Below are positions 8,743 to 17,973 of a DNA stretch of 64,000 bases, one piece after another. Location: assembly GCF_004103715.1 (NCBI RefSeq), contig NZ_CP035282.1, positions 2,718,673 to 2,782,672 on the forward strand, read 5' to 3'. The notes beneath the pieces were generated by a model. The model searched no databases. It was not told the DNA's origin and saw only the letters and a program-made list of their open reading frames with translations. The position numbers and the translations under genes were made by a program. The DNA comes from Acidilutibacter cellobiosedens (GTDB lineage: Bacteria > Bacillota > Clostridia > Tissierellales > Acidilutibacteraceae). Position 1 is the stretch's first letter. Each line of letters opens with the position of its first letter.

Positions 8743-10161
8743 TTATTGATCCTCCGGTATTTCTTCTTCTATATGAGAACTGTCCAAACTTTCTTCCTCT
8801 GTAAAGGTATTGGATGCATCTTCCTTCTGTGGGTTTACTTTGTATATATAATTTTTAGGTGTATAGAAATCTGAAGTAATAAGCTCTTTTTTTGTTACTT
8901 CCCCATTTTTTGAAACAACTTTATAGGTTTTCACCTTGTACCCGTTTCTACCTTTTTGAACCAGCTGTTTAGTCCCCGGTTTTAATGAAGTATCAACAAC
9001 CGTCTCTTCTTGAGCCTGAACTTTTTCAACCGGATCTGAAACTAAATCAATATCATAGTCTTTAACATTTCTATCTCCATAAATATATACATATACTCTG
9101 CTGCCGGAAACTCTCGTATAAATATATATGGGAAAATCAAATTCATTCTGAAATTTCAAATCCAAATATCCATATGAAACCGCCGCATCATGGCCGTAAT
9201 TTACATAGGTCGCCGGTATGGAATGATGATGCCTTTCCATTATATTTATATCGGCACGGACCAAAGCATTATAAAGGGTTGTAGACATCTGGCACACTCC
9301 GCCTCCCACTCCGGGAGTAAACTCTCCCGATACTATGACATTTGCCTCCTTATATCCGAATTTTTTGTCCCTCGGGCCTGTAATATTATTAAAAGAAACG
9401 GATTCTTTAGGCATAATCACTTTATTATTTATTGATTTGGCAGATATAGTAATATTCTCGATTCTATCCCTGCTGCTCCCCTTGAAAGAAGTGGAGAATT
9501 CCCCGATAACACCGTTTATCCTTGACAGAAGAGCTTTGGTCTTCGTCGGAACTGATTGTTCAACATCAATGGTTATTTCCTTTAAATCATTCATATTGTT
9601 TTCAATATCTTTAATCAGTTTTTCCGTATTTACTTTTCTTCCTGTTGTTTCTTCCGTAATTGAAAAATTTTTTCCGTTAAAAGAAATATCGGCATCTTTT
9701 CCTTCCATATCTATAGCCTGAGCAATTCCTTCAACTGTTTTTTTTATCTTCTGGGGATTATATGTCCATTGAAGCTCTATTTCTGCACCATGTTTTTTAG
9801 TATCATATATATCCCTAATTCTTTTTAAAACAGAACCGCTCCTTCCAATATTGTGTCCTTCTTCCACTCCCTTTTTATAATCATAATTAAATTCCAAATC
9901 TTTCAACATGATTTTATACGTCTTATTTTCATATCTCAGAGTCATATTTTTTTCTTCTATTTGTTTTTCCAACTTGTCCTGAAGAAATTTTAAGGCTTGT
10001 TCCTCATTCATATTTCCTACGTCATAGTTGTTAATCTTTACCCCTTCATATATTGTTTTAGTATTCAACTTAGAATATAAAACAAAAAATTCTATTCCAA
10101 ATATTATAACTATAATTCCAAGTATAATCAAAAGCATGTTTTTTATTTTTGTTTTTTCCAT
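8743..10161 (-). CDS. VanW family membrane-anchored protein with G5 domain
   Basis: A 472-residue protein with one N-terminal membrane anchor (about 8-28). The extracellular part contains a peptidoglycan-binding-4-like region (about 45-200), a VanW domain (about 230-370; GGGVCQMSTTLYNALVRADI and ERHHHS are diagnostic) and a C-terminal G5-type domain (about 380-450). The tail is rich in Glu and Ser. Clostridia carry several such proteins and associate them with cell wall or spore envelope; no enzymatic role is proven. The ATG follows GGAGG at 6 nt. Confidence 0.88.
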   Translation of the reverse strand: MEKTKIKNMLLIILGIIVIIFGIEFFVLYSKLNTKTIYEGVKINNYDVGNMNEEQALKFLQDKLEKQIEEKNMTLRYENKTYKIMLKDLEFNYDYKKGVEEGHNIGRSGSVLKRIRDIYDTKKHGAEIELQWTYNPQKIKKTVEGIAQAIDMEGKDADISFNGKNFSITEETTGRKVNTEKLIKDIENNMNDLKEITIDVEQSVPTKTKALLSRINGVIGEFSTSFKGSSRDRIENITISAKSINNKVIMPKESVSFNNITGPRDKKFGYKEANVIVSGEFTPGVGGGVCQMSTTLYNALVRADINIMERHHHSIPATYVNYGHDAAVSYGYLDLKFQNEFDFPIYIYTRVSGSRVYVYIYGDRNVKDYDIDLVSDPVEKVQAQEETVVDTSLKPGTKQLVQKGRNGYKVKTYKVVSKNGEVTKKELITSDFYTPKNYIYKVNPQKEDASNTFTEEESLDSSHIEEEIPEDQ

Positions 10162-10238
10162 GACAAACCTCCATCTTTTCTATATTGCTTTTACTAAAAT
10201 TATGATATGTATTAAAAGGAAAAAACAGAAGATAAAAT

Positions 10239-12227
10239 TTATTTCTCCCAGTATAATTCAATATGATCTCCATCTTTTAATCTTTCCATATATTCGGGAG
10301 TTTTATTATTTAATTTCAAGATTAATCTTCCCTGGGGGTTTTTCAAATCAAAATCTATATAATCAAAAATATCAACAAAAACAAACTCACTTTTATTATA
10401 TTCAAACTCTTCTTTCTTGCCATTGATATTTAGATATATCTTTTTATGTGAAGAATTTTTGTCTTTATCGTCCAAATTAAAATCTTTCGTCAAAATTACG
10501 TCATTATCTTTCAGTAAATAATTTTCATCAGCTTTTTCTCCATTGACATAAAGCTCTAAATTTGAATCCGTTAAATTCATATACTGAATCAAATCTCTTA
10601 GATATCCTATTTCTTTATATTCAATTTTATCCTCATCTTTTATTTTAATATTTTCTTTGATTGGTATATCATTAACTTTTACATCAGAAATCAAACTTAT
10701 CTCCCTTTTATTTAAAGTTACCATTCTTCCCATTGGAATACAATCAAAAAGATATACTTCTTTTTTCTTGCCCTTCATACTTTTGGTAATATTTATTTCA
10801 TCATTATTTCTAAGAACCGTATTCAAATTTGCAATTTTATCATTTACATATATAATCGAAGGAACGCCGGCTTCTCCTTTAATAACTTTCTTGTTTCCAT
10901 TTACATAAAAAGAAGTTTCTTCTCCCATATAGGGAATTAAATCTCTGGGATCAAAATTAACGAGAATAAGTACATCAGAAACCTTTATATTTTCCGTATT
11001 AAAAATTCTTATTTCTTCCCTATTCAAATAAACTTTTAAGAAATTCTGGTTTGTATTATTTATTCCTTCCATTGCAATTCCTATTGGAGTAATAATGTCA
11101 GGCCCTTTCAATCTTCCTGTTAATCCTTCAACATTATCTATAGAGTCCGCATTTTTAACAACTACTCTTTCCTTGGGAATATTTAAATATCCGCTGATAC
11201 TCTCCTTCAAATTAGGGAGCTGACTGCTTCCCCCAATAAGGAACACCGCACTTGGGGCTTTCCCGTTATATTCAAGTATCTTTTCACTTATTTCTTTTGC
11301 CAAATAATTTATAGTATCTGATATGGAACCGATTATTTCCTCCGTTGAAATCTTATGGGTAACGCCTACAACATCAGAGAATTCATGCTTGTCTTTCTTG
11401 TTAAGTTCAATTTTCAGTTTTTCTCCTGAATTGAAATCTAAAAGATAAGTCTTGCATAAACCCTCGGTTATCTCGTCTCCGGCTATGGGAATCATGGCAT
11501 AAGCTATTATCTTGCCGTCTCTTGTTATGGCAATATCGGATGTTCCCGCTCCAATATCCACAAGAGCTAAATTTAAAAGCCTTAAACTCTCGGCTATAGC
11601 AACATTAATAGCTGCAATTGGCTCCAAGGTTATATTTTCAACTTCCAGCCCCGCCTTGATTACTACTGAATAGAGGCTGTCCACCACTATTTGAGGAAGA
11701 AAAGTAGCAAGAATTTCAGCACCCATAGTGCTCCCCTTATGTCCCTCCAACTTTTCCATATAAACACCATCTAAGTAATAACTCATTACACTATATCCCA
11801 CACAATAATATTTTAATTTTTCTCTGCTTTTCTCCTTGTCTATATATTCCTGAGCCCTCTGAATACTTTCCAGTTCCAACGCTCCAACCATATTTTTATC
11901 TATTTCCATTGTAGCATCAATATCTTTATCCAATCTTACTTTTTGAGATATCAATGACCTTCCCGCAGCAGCTATAGAGGCTTTTTTTAGCTGAATCCCC
12001 AATTTGCTTTCCAAATCCTTTTTAATTTCAGTAACAATTTTAGTTACCCCTTCAATATCATGGATTTGTCCGTCATACATATTTCTTCTGTTATGTTCCA
12101 TAATGGAATTTGCGAGTATGGTAAATTTACCATTTTCCGTTATTTTTCCTACTATACCTATAACAGTTCTTGTTCCTATGTCCAAAGAAAATATTAAATC
12201 ATTCATCCCTTTATCAAAAGTTAGCAT
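10239..12227 (-). CDS. FtsA-like actin-fold ATPase with long beta-rich C-terminal tail
   Basis: A 662-residue protein. The first ~380 residues are an FtsA/PilM-like actin-fold ATPase: phosphate-1 SLDIGTRTVIGIVG, a 1C/SHS2-like insertion, phosphate-2 LVDIGAGTSDIAI and adenosine motif FLIGGSSQLPNL. The remaining ~270 residues hold several units ending in L..(D/N)(G/N)D.I (for example VNGEKADENYLLKDNDVI and LNNKTPEYMERLKDGDHI). True FtsA is ~410 residues and lies next to ftsZ, which is absent here, so this is a paralogue. The ATG at 12227 is chosen over TTG 12236 because AAGGA lies 9 nt before it. Confidence 0.8.
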   Translation of the reverse strand: MLTFDKGMNDLIFSLDIGTRTVIGIVGKITENGKFTILANSIMEHNRRNMYDGQIHDIEGVTKIVTEIKKDLESKLGIQLKKASIAAAGRSLISQKVRLDKDIDATMEIDKNMVGALELESIQRAQEYIDKEKSREKLKYYCVGYSVMSYYLDGVYMEKLEGHKGSTMGAEILATFLPQIVVDSLYSVVIKAGLEVENITLEPIAAINVAIAESLRLLNLALVDIGAGTSDIAITRDGKIIAYAMIPIAGDEITEGLCKTYLLDFNSGEKLKIELNKKDKHEFSDVVGVTHKISTEEIIGSISDTINYLAKEISEKILEYNGKAPSAVFLIGGSSQLPNLKESISGYLNIPKERVVVKNADSIDNVEGLTGRLKGPDIITPIGIAMEGINNTNQNFLKVYLNREEIRIFNTENIKVSDVLILVNFDPRDLIPYMGEETSFYVNGNKKVIKGEAGVPSIIYVNDKIANLNTVLRNNDEINITKSMKGKKKEVYLFDCIPMGRMVTLNKREISLISDVKVNDIPIKENIKIKDEDKIEYKEIGYLRDLIQYMNLTDSNLELYVNGEKADENYLLKDNDVILTKDFNLDDKDKNSSHKKIYLNINGKKEEFEYNKSEFVFVDIFDYIDFDLKNPQGRLILKLNNKTPEYMERLKDGDHIELYWEK

Positions 12228-12283
12228 TGAAAACAATCCTTTCTTTTTTATAATTTCTCTATAGCGAACATTCTCATGTGAAA

Positions 12284-12934
12284 TTATTCTCTGATATTAT
12301 CTTTGTAATAAAGGCAGTATTCATTTATAGGACAGATTTCACAAGAAGGCTTTCTCGATTTACATATTCTTCTGCCATGAAAAATGAGAAGATGGTGTGC
12401 CTTAGACCACATTTTCTTATCTATATTATTCATCAACTGCATTTCCGTCTCGTATACATCGTTGCTATCCGCCAGGCCTATTCTGTTTGATACTCTAAAA
12501 ACATGAGTATCCACAGCTATAGCATCCTTTTTGTAAGCATTTGAAATAACCACGTTAGCTGTTTTTCTTCCGACTCCGGGCAGTTTCATCAATTCATCTC
12601 TGTCATCAGGCACCTGCCCATTATATTGTTCTTCTAACATCTTACATGTACCTAAAATATTTTTGCTTTTATTCTTATAAAATCCGCAGCTTTTTATCTT
12701 TTCCCCAAGCTCTTCTTCAGAAAGAGATAAAAAATCTTTAGGGCATTTATATTCTTGAAACAATTTTTCTGTAACTTTGTTTACCTGTTTATCCGTACAT
12801 TGAGCTGAAAGAATTGTTGAAATAAGCATCTCAAAAGGATTTGAAAAATTTAGTTCGGATTTTGCTTCAGGATATGTGTTTTCTAAAATATTCAACACAG
12901 TCTTTATTTCTTTATCTGTCAATTTTTTATTCAT
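12284..12934 (-). CDS. nth: Endonuclease III (DNA glycosylase/AP lyase)
   Basis: A 216-residue base-excision repair enzyme that removes oxidised pyrimidines and cleaves the abasic strand. The helix-hairpin-helix LPGVGRKTANVV contains the catalytic Lys, followed by AVDTHVFRVSNR with the catalytic Asp. The C-terminal 4Fe-4S cluster is complete as C-x6-C-x2-C-x5-C (CKSRKPSCEICPINEYC). The ATG 12934 has AGGTG 6 nt upstream, which overlaps the end of the preceding ylxP-like gene, so the two are translationally close. Confidence 0.95.
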   Translation of the reverse strand: MNKKLTDKEIKTVLNILENTYPEAKSELNFSNPFEMLISTILSAQCTDKQVNKVTEKLFQEYKCPKDFLSLSEEELGEKIKSCGFYKNKSKNILGTCKMLEEQYNGQVPDDRDELMKLPGVGRKTANVVISNAYKKDAIAVDTHVFRVSNRIGLADSNDVYETEMQLMNNIDKKMWSKAHHLLIFHGRRICKSRKPSCEICPINEYCLYYKDNIRE

Positions 12935-12943
12935 ATTTATCAC

Positions 12944-13225
12944 CTACAATATTTCAATATTATAATCAATAATTTCCATTCTGCTATCTCCATCTATAAA
13001 TTTTATTATATTGGAAACCATTTGATTAGCATGATTTGTATTATTCGTAACACAAGCAAAGCCTATTATTGAGACCTGCCAGCTATCGTTTAAATCTAAT
13101 TCGGCAATTGATACATTAAATCTGGATTGAATTTTCCCTATTATGCTTTTAATAACATGCCTTTTATCCTTTAAGGAGTTCGATTCAAATATTTGTAACT
13201 TTAAGGTACAAGCACCTATAACCAT
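12944..13225 (-). CDS. DUF503 (YlxP-like) protein
   Basis: A 93-residue protein of the YlxP/DUF503 family: N-terminal GACTLKLQIFESNSLKDKR, then KSIIGKIQSRFNVSIAE and a short Ile-rich end. In Bacillus the homologue is encoded in the nusA-infB region and has been linked to ribosome maturation; here it is placed alone before nth. Start ATG with GAGGAGG. The role remains unproven. Confidence 0.85.
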   Translation of the reverse strand: MVIGACTLKLQIFESNSLKDKRHVIKSIIGKIQSRFNVSIAELDLNDSWQVSIIGFACVTNNTNHANQMVSNIIKFIDGDSRMEIIDYNIEIL

Positions 13226-13286
13226 TTTTGCCTCCTCACATATGTTTATTACTCTATATATTATAATTATATATTAGACTATTTAT

Positions 13287-13322
13287 GAAAAAAATAAAAG
13301 AGGGGATTTCCCCTCTTTTTAA
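13287..13322 (-). terminator. Rho-independent terminator after kbl
   Basis: An inverted repeat AAAGAGGGG / CCCCTCTTT (13297-13318) with a four-base loop. On the minus strand the stem is followed by TTTTATTTTTTT, giving a strong terminator 4 nt after the kbl stop. Confidence 0.9.
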
Positions 13323-14513
13323 TTACCCAATTATATGCATTTTATTCCCGACTTTTTCAAAGGCATCTACCGCCCTATCAAGCTGCTCTTTAGTATGAGC
13401 GGCCGTTACCATACATCTTACTCTTCCGGTTCCCCTCGGAACTGTAGGAAATACTATTCCTGATACAAATACTCCGTTATTAAATAATTCCCTGCTAAAC
13501 TCCATTGTCTTCGATTCTTCTCCTATTATTACAGGAGTAATCGGAGTTTGGCTATGGCCTGTATTAAATCCTAATTTTCCGAGTTTTGCTTTGAAGTATT
13601 TGGCATTATCCCACAATCTATCTGTATATTCGGTAGATTCCATAAGCATTTTAATGGCTTCAATGATAGCACCTACTGCTGCGGGAGGGAGAGATGTACT
13701 GAACAATACAGGTCTTGCCCTATGATTTAGCCATTCATACATAGTATTGCTTCCTGCTACATAACCTCCCAATACTCCTATAGCCTTAGACAAAGTTCCT
13801 ATAGAAAAGTCAATTCTTCCATGAAGTCCAAAATGATCAACCGTTCCTCTTCCGCTTTCTCCCAATACTCCGGAACCATGAGCATCATCCACATAAGTCA
13901 TTGCCTCATATTTTTCAGCTAATTCTACTATCTCCGGAAGTTTAGCAATATCACCATCCATGCTGAATACTCCATCAGTGATAATAAGTATATTCCTGTA
14001 TTTATCCCTATTGGTTTTAAGTACCTCTTCCAAGCTGTCCATATCCGAATGTTTAAAAATAGTTTTTTTAGCTTTGCTCAATCTTGAACCGTCAATAATG
14101 GAAGCATGATTTAACTCATCGGAAACAATTAAATCTCCTTCTTCGGTTATGGCTTGAATAGTTCCTGCATTACAATTAAATCCGGACTGATAAACAAATG
14201 CTGCTTCTTCCCTCTTAAATTCAGCAAGAATTTTTTCAAGTTCTTCATGAATATCCATGTTTCCTATAATAGTCCTTACGGCTCCGGTTCCTGCTCCATA
14301 TTTTTCAACAGCCTCAATAGCTGCTTTTTTAAGCCTTGGATGATTTGCAAACCCCAAATAATTGTTGGAAGAAAGATTAATAACTTTTTTTCCGTTAAGC
14401 ATTACTTCCGCATCACTTGGGCCTTGAAGTACCGGTAATTTTCTATAAACACCTTGATCCTTAAGTTGTTGAATCTTTTCCTTTAAAAATTTAAGTTCAT
14501 GAACATTTTCCAT
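13323..14513 (-). CDS. kbl: Glycine C-acetyltransferase (2-amino-3-ketobutyrate CoA ligase)
   Basis: A 396-residue PLP enzyme of the alpha-oxoamine synthase family, cleaving 2-amino-3-oxobutyrate with CoA to glycine and acetyl-CoA, the second step of threonine dehydrogenase-route breakdown. The PLP lysine lies in [17 protein letters not shown], with [10 protein letters not shown] and SSNNYLGFA upstream. The family also contains BioF and HemA-type synthases; overall length and motif text fit Kbl best. The usual partner tdh is not adjacent. It would feed glycine to glycine reductase. The ATG follows AAGGAGG, and a terminator follows. Confidence 0.88.
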   Translation of the reverse strand: MENVHELKFLKEKIQQLKDQGVYRKLPVLQGPSDAEVMLNGKKVINLSSNNYLGFANHPRLKKAAIEAVEKYGAGTGAVRTIIGNMDIHEELEKILAEFKREEAAFVYQSGFNCNAGTIQAITEEGDLIVSDELNHASIIDGSRLSKAKKTIFKHSDMDSLEEVLKTNRDKYRNILIITDGVFSMDGDIAKLPEIVELAEKYEAMTYVDDAHGSGVLGESGRGTVDHFGLHGRIDFSIGTLSKAIGVLGGYVAGSNTMYEWLNHRARPVLFSTSLPPAAVGAIIEAIKMLMESTEYTDRLWDNAKYFKAKLGKLGFNTGHSQTPITPVIIGEESKTMEFSRELFNNGVFVSGIVFPTVPRGTGRVRCMVTAAHTKEQLDRAVDAFEKVGNKMHIIG

Positions 14514-14593
14514 CTTTTTTCCTCCTTAAAATAAAAAGGTTTTCAATACTCTAAAAACAGTATATCACAAACTCTCATATTTTTTAATAAATA

Positions 14594-15703
14594 TCATATT
14601 TTAAAATATCTTAATAATTTTTCTATTTCATCAATATCAATTCTATCCTTTATGCCATCGCCAATAATTTCTTTTCCTAATTTCTTATCTATATTTAGCA
14701 GACTCCAATATATATATTTTCTAAGATTAAAATCGATATTATTTAAAGACAAAAGCTCTTTCAAGAAAGAAACATTTTCTCCTTTTTTCATATTCCCCAA
14801 GGCTATAATTGCATTTCTCCTCAAAGTATTTCTTCCTACCCAGCTTCCCGCCATATTCCCGTATTCATTTTTAAATTCCCTATTGGATATCTTAAAAAGT
14901 TCTTTTATATCTATATAACCCTTTGTCCTTAAAGGCAGGAATTCCTTATTAGAACTTTCCTCCGCATATTTATTTTTAGGACATACCAATTGACAAACGT
15001 CGCATCCGTATACGTTGATCCCCATTTTCTTTCTCTGCTCATAAGGAATATCTCCTTTGGTCTGAGTAAGATAGGATATGCATTTCTTAGGATTTAACCT
15101 ATATGGAGCTTCCAATGCCCCTGTAGGACAAGCTTTTAAACACAGATTACATTCTCCGCAGTTATATCCTTCAATTATTCCATCTTCTTCAATATCCAAG
15201 TCAGTCAGAATATATCCTAAAAAAATAAAGGAACCAAATTTTTCATTGATAATGGTACAATTTTTCCCGTAATATCCTAAACCGGATTTTTTAGCAATTT
15301 CTCTGTCTACAAGAGGACCCGTATCTGCAAAATAAGAATAATTAAATTTTACTTTTTTCTCCATTTCTTCAATAAGTTTTTTCATCTTATTATTTAAAAC
15401 TTTATGATAATCCAATCCCCATGAGCATCTGGAAAGCTTTCCCTTTAAATCAGTATTTAAATTTTCATTATATTTTATATTATATGAGAGAGCAATGGCT
15501 ATAATACTTTTACAATCGAGAAGTATAATTTTAGGGTTTATCCTTCTCTCTATATCTTTTTCTTCAAATTCCGTCGAATATCCTAAATTTTTTCTTTCCA
15601 TAATAAAATCCTTAATATCAACTAAAGGACTGCTATCCGTAAATCTTATCATATCAATATTAAGTTCTTTTGATTTATCCATTATATATTTTTTTATATT
15701 CAT
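14594..15703 (-). CDS. queG: Epoxyqueuosine reductase
   Basis: A 369-residue iron-sulfur, cobalamin-dependent enzyme that makes the last step of queuosine in tRNA. After the N-terminal catalytic domain come two ferredoxin-like clusters, CGECNLCLKACPTGAL and GCDVCQLVCPKN, with ADTGPLVDREIAKKSGLG earlier. The C-terminal HEAT-like repeat (GRNTLRRNAIIALGNM) is present. The ATG at 15703 has AGAGG at 7 nt; the ATG at 15709 would have no spacer. It needs cobalamin, which the importer at 3.3-6.6 kb could supply if that is its substrate. Confidence 0.93.
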   Translation of the reverse strand: MNIKKYIMDKSKELNIDMIRFTDSSPLVDIKDFIMERKNLGYSTEFEEKDIERRINPKIILLDCKSIIAIALSYNIKYNENLNTDLKGKLSRCSWGLDYHKVLNNKMKKLIEEMEKKVKFNYSYFADTGPLVDREIAKKSGLGYYGKNCTIINEKFGSFIFLGYILTDLDIEEDGIIEGYNCGECNLCLKACPTGALEAPYRLNPKKCISYLTQTKGDIPYEQRKKMGINVYGCDVCQLVCPKNKYAEESSNKEFLPLRTKGYIDIKELFKISNREFKNEYGNMAGSWVGRNTLRRNAIIALGNMKKGENVSFLKELLSLNNIDFNLRKYIYWSLLNIDKKLGKEIIGDGIKDRIDIDEIEKLLRYFKI

Positions 15704-15838
15704 ATCCATTCCTCTCTAAATTTTCTTAATAATATTATAACATAAACATATATGATTTAATTTTGCATAATTTGACTATACCTTACAAAGAACAATATGG
15801 TATAATTATTTTTAGTAATAGAAGAAGGAGTAATGAGT

Positions 15839-16945
15839 ATGCTTAATTTTAGAAAAAGTATCGTAAAAAGATTTGATTTTGTTCTCTTCATCACCGTCAT
15901 ACTTCTATGCATATACGGTCTTGTAATGATAGCAAGTGCAACTAAAAGTTTTGAAACCAGCCGTTTTATAAAAGTACAAACTATTTCTATGATATTAGGA
16001 ATCGGCTGCATTATAATATTGGTAATAATGGATTATAGAATATTAGGCAAATTGTATATTCCAATTTATGTGTTTTGTAACATACTCCTTGTTGCGGTAC
16101 TTATCTTCGGAACAGGAGATGAATCATGGGGAGCAAGAAGTTGGCTAAGCATAGGCGGATTTCGATTTCAGCCTTCGGAAATCGTAAAAATCGGATTAAT
16201 TATATCAATATCAAAATTTATAGATAATAACAAAAATGATATAAATAACCTCTGGACATTATTAAAAATTTTATTGTTCGCCGGAGTCCCCATATTCCTC
16301 ATATATAAACAGCCGGATCTCGGAACTGCCTTAGTATTTGTGTTTTTCATAATAATAATGCTTTTTATTGCCGGGCTTAATATAAAATACTTTGTATACA
16401 CCATCATCGCGGGAGTTATAAGCCTCCCTATATTATGGTTTTCCCTAAAGCGCTATCAAAAAAACAGGATTTTAAACTTTTTAAATCCGCAAAATGATAC
16501 AAGCAATACCGGATATCAAGCATGGCAATCAAAAATAGCCGTGGGGTCCGGAAAAATACTGGGAAGGGGATTGTTTAACGGGGTTCAGACTCAATTCGGA
16601 TTCATTCCGGAAAAACAAACGGATTTGATATTTGCGGTTATAGGGGAAGAACTCGGACTTGTCGGTGGGCTGGTTCTTATTGTACTTTTCGGTATTATGA
16701 TGTACAGACTTGTAAAGATTGCCAGGAATACTACCGATTTGTTCGGTTCCTTAATGGTAACAGGAATAACCGCAATGCTTTTCTTTCATATATGGGAAAA
16801 TATAGGTATGACTATAGGCTTAATGCCTATAACAGGTATTCCGCTTCCCTTTATAAGCTACGGCGGGACTTTCCTTTTGGTAAATATGATTTCTATAGGA
16901 ATTGCTTTAAGCGTAGGGGTTCATAAAGAAGGTCTGAATTTTTAA
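15839..16945 (+). CDS. rodA: RodA/FtsW family glycosyltransferase
   Basis: A 368-residue SEDS polymerase with ten predicted membrane helices that builds peptidoglycan glycan strands from lipid II. Family signatures: GARSWLSIGGFRFQPSEIVKIG, QPDLGTA, KQTDLIFAVIGEELGLVG (containing the catalytic Asp) and the last-loop PLPFISYGG. RodA rather than FtsW is favoured by length, by the short termini and by the absence of division genes nearby. No partner PBP2 is adjacent. The start at 15839 has AAGGAG 8 nt upstream; the ATG at 15833 is too close. Confidence 0.88.
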   Translation: MLNFRKSIVKRFDFVLFITVILLCIYGLVMIASATKSFETSRFIKVQTISMILGIGCIIILVIMDYRILGKLYIPIYVFCNILLVAVLIFGTGDESWGARSWLSIGGFRFQPSEIVKIGLIISISKFIDNNKNDINNLWTLLKILLFAGVPIFLIYKQPDLGTALVFVFFIIIMLFIAGLNIKYFVYTIIAGVISLPILWFSLKRYQKNRILNFLNPQNDTSNTGYQAWQSKIAVGSGKILGRGLFNGVQTQFGFIPEKQTDLIFAVIGEELGLVGGLVLIVLFGIMMYRLVKIARNTTDLFGSLMVTGITAMLFFHIWENIGMTIGLMPITGIPLPFISYGGTFLLVNMISIGIALSVGVHKEGLNF

Positions 16946-16946
16946 T

Positions 16947-17004
16947 AAAAAAGGCTTCCATCGAATTATTAATACATTGAGGAAGCCTTTTTTTAGTCTC
17001 ATCT
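16947..17004. repeat. Intergenic repeat, copy A (also a bidirectional terminator)
   Basis: A 13-bp stem AAAAAAGGCTTCC / GGAAGCCTTTTTT (16947-16959 and 16981-16993) with a 21-nt loop lies between convergent rodA and the ABC ATPase gene. Loop and stem are near-identical to copies at 40077 and 60521, including the ATTAAT..ATTGAGGAAGCC core. This copy lacks most of the second half of the element seen in the other three copies. Confidence 0.8.
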
Positions 17005-17017
17005 TATAACTTTTCTA

Positions 17018-17797
17018 TTAAATGTGTACATCTAATTTTTGCCATATATAATTGAAATAATGCCTGAATTCCGGTGATTCTCTACATTTCATGGGTGTTC
17101 TTATCCCATCGGGGCAGGTTAATTTTATATCGATTATTTCTTTTATTGTAGCCGGTCTGTTAGTAAGTACTACTACTCTATCAGCAATAGAAATTGCTTC
17201 CGATATGTCATGAGTTACCATTAATGCTGTTTTTTTCTCTTCTTTTAGTATTATTCCTACTTCATCCGCAATAGCCAGCCTTGTTTGATAATCGAGAGCT
17301 GAAAAAGGTTCATCCAATAGAAGTAACTCCGGTTTTACAATCAGAGTTCTTATAAGAGCGGCTCTCTGTCTCATTCCCCCTGATAATTGCCTTGGATAGC
17401 TGTTTTTAAATTCCGAAAGTCCGTAAGCATTCAACATTTTTTTTGCTAACTCCTTGTCCTCATCACTTACTTTCCCCTGAATTTCCAATCCTATTAACAC
17501 ATTTTGAAATATTGTTCTCCATTCAAAAAGATGATCTCTTTGAAACATATACCCTATTTTTTCAGTCCTTCCCGAAAGTCTTTCCCCGTTAATAAATACT
17601 TCCCCTTTAGTCGGTTTTATAAGTCCGGCAATAATTGACAAAAGAGTAGACTTTCCACATCCGCTTGGTCCAATAAAAACTACTATTTCCCCTCTATATA
17701 TATCTAAATTAATATTATCAATGACTTTCGTTTCACCTTTTACAGTATGATAGTTCATACTTATATTTCTTATTTTTACAATCTTATTTTCATCCAT
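17018..17797 (-). CDS. ABC transporter ATPase, nitrate/sulfonate/taurine (SsuB/TauB) type
   Basis: A 259-residue ATPase with Walker A GPSGCGKST, signature LSGGMRQR, Walker B LLLLDEPFSALD and the H-loop VTHDISEAI. The spacing FQRDHLFEWRTIFQNVLIGLE and the C-terminal PATIKEIIDIKL are typical of the SsuB/TauB/ThiZ group. No permease or binding protein is adjacent; the matching SsuC-type permease is at 25.3 kb. The ATG at 17797 has AGGAGG 9 nt upstream and is preferred over 17803. The gene converges on rodA. Confidence 0.87.
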   Translation of the reverse strand: MDENKIVKIRNISMNYHTVKGETKVIDNINLDIYRGEIVVFIGPSGCGKSTLLSIIAGLIKPTKGEVFINGERLSGRTEKIGYMFQRDHLFEWRTIFQNVLIGLEIQGKVSDEDKELAKKMLNAYGLSEFKNSYPRQLSGGMRQRAALIRTLIVKPELLLLDEPFSALDYQTRLAIADEVGIILKEEKKTALMVTHDISEAISIADRVVVLTNRPATIKEIIDIKLTCPDGIRTPMKCRESPEFRHYFNYIWQKLDVHI

Positions 17798-17973
17798 CGG
17801 CATCTACCTCCTTTATGTCAGTACAAGATACTTTATAGTATTCATTTAAAAGTCAATATGTGAATGGGTTGTTAAGTCATTTGAAAATTTAAAATAAAAT
17901 ATCTTCAAAGTAGATATAAAACTAATGTTGTAATATAATTAAATTAGTTATAAAAGTGAAAAGGAGGGTTTTT

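Noticed and set aside
15772-15806. TTGACT/TATAAT as a rodA promoter
   Set aside because: The spacing is 23 nt, too long for a sigma-A promoter.
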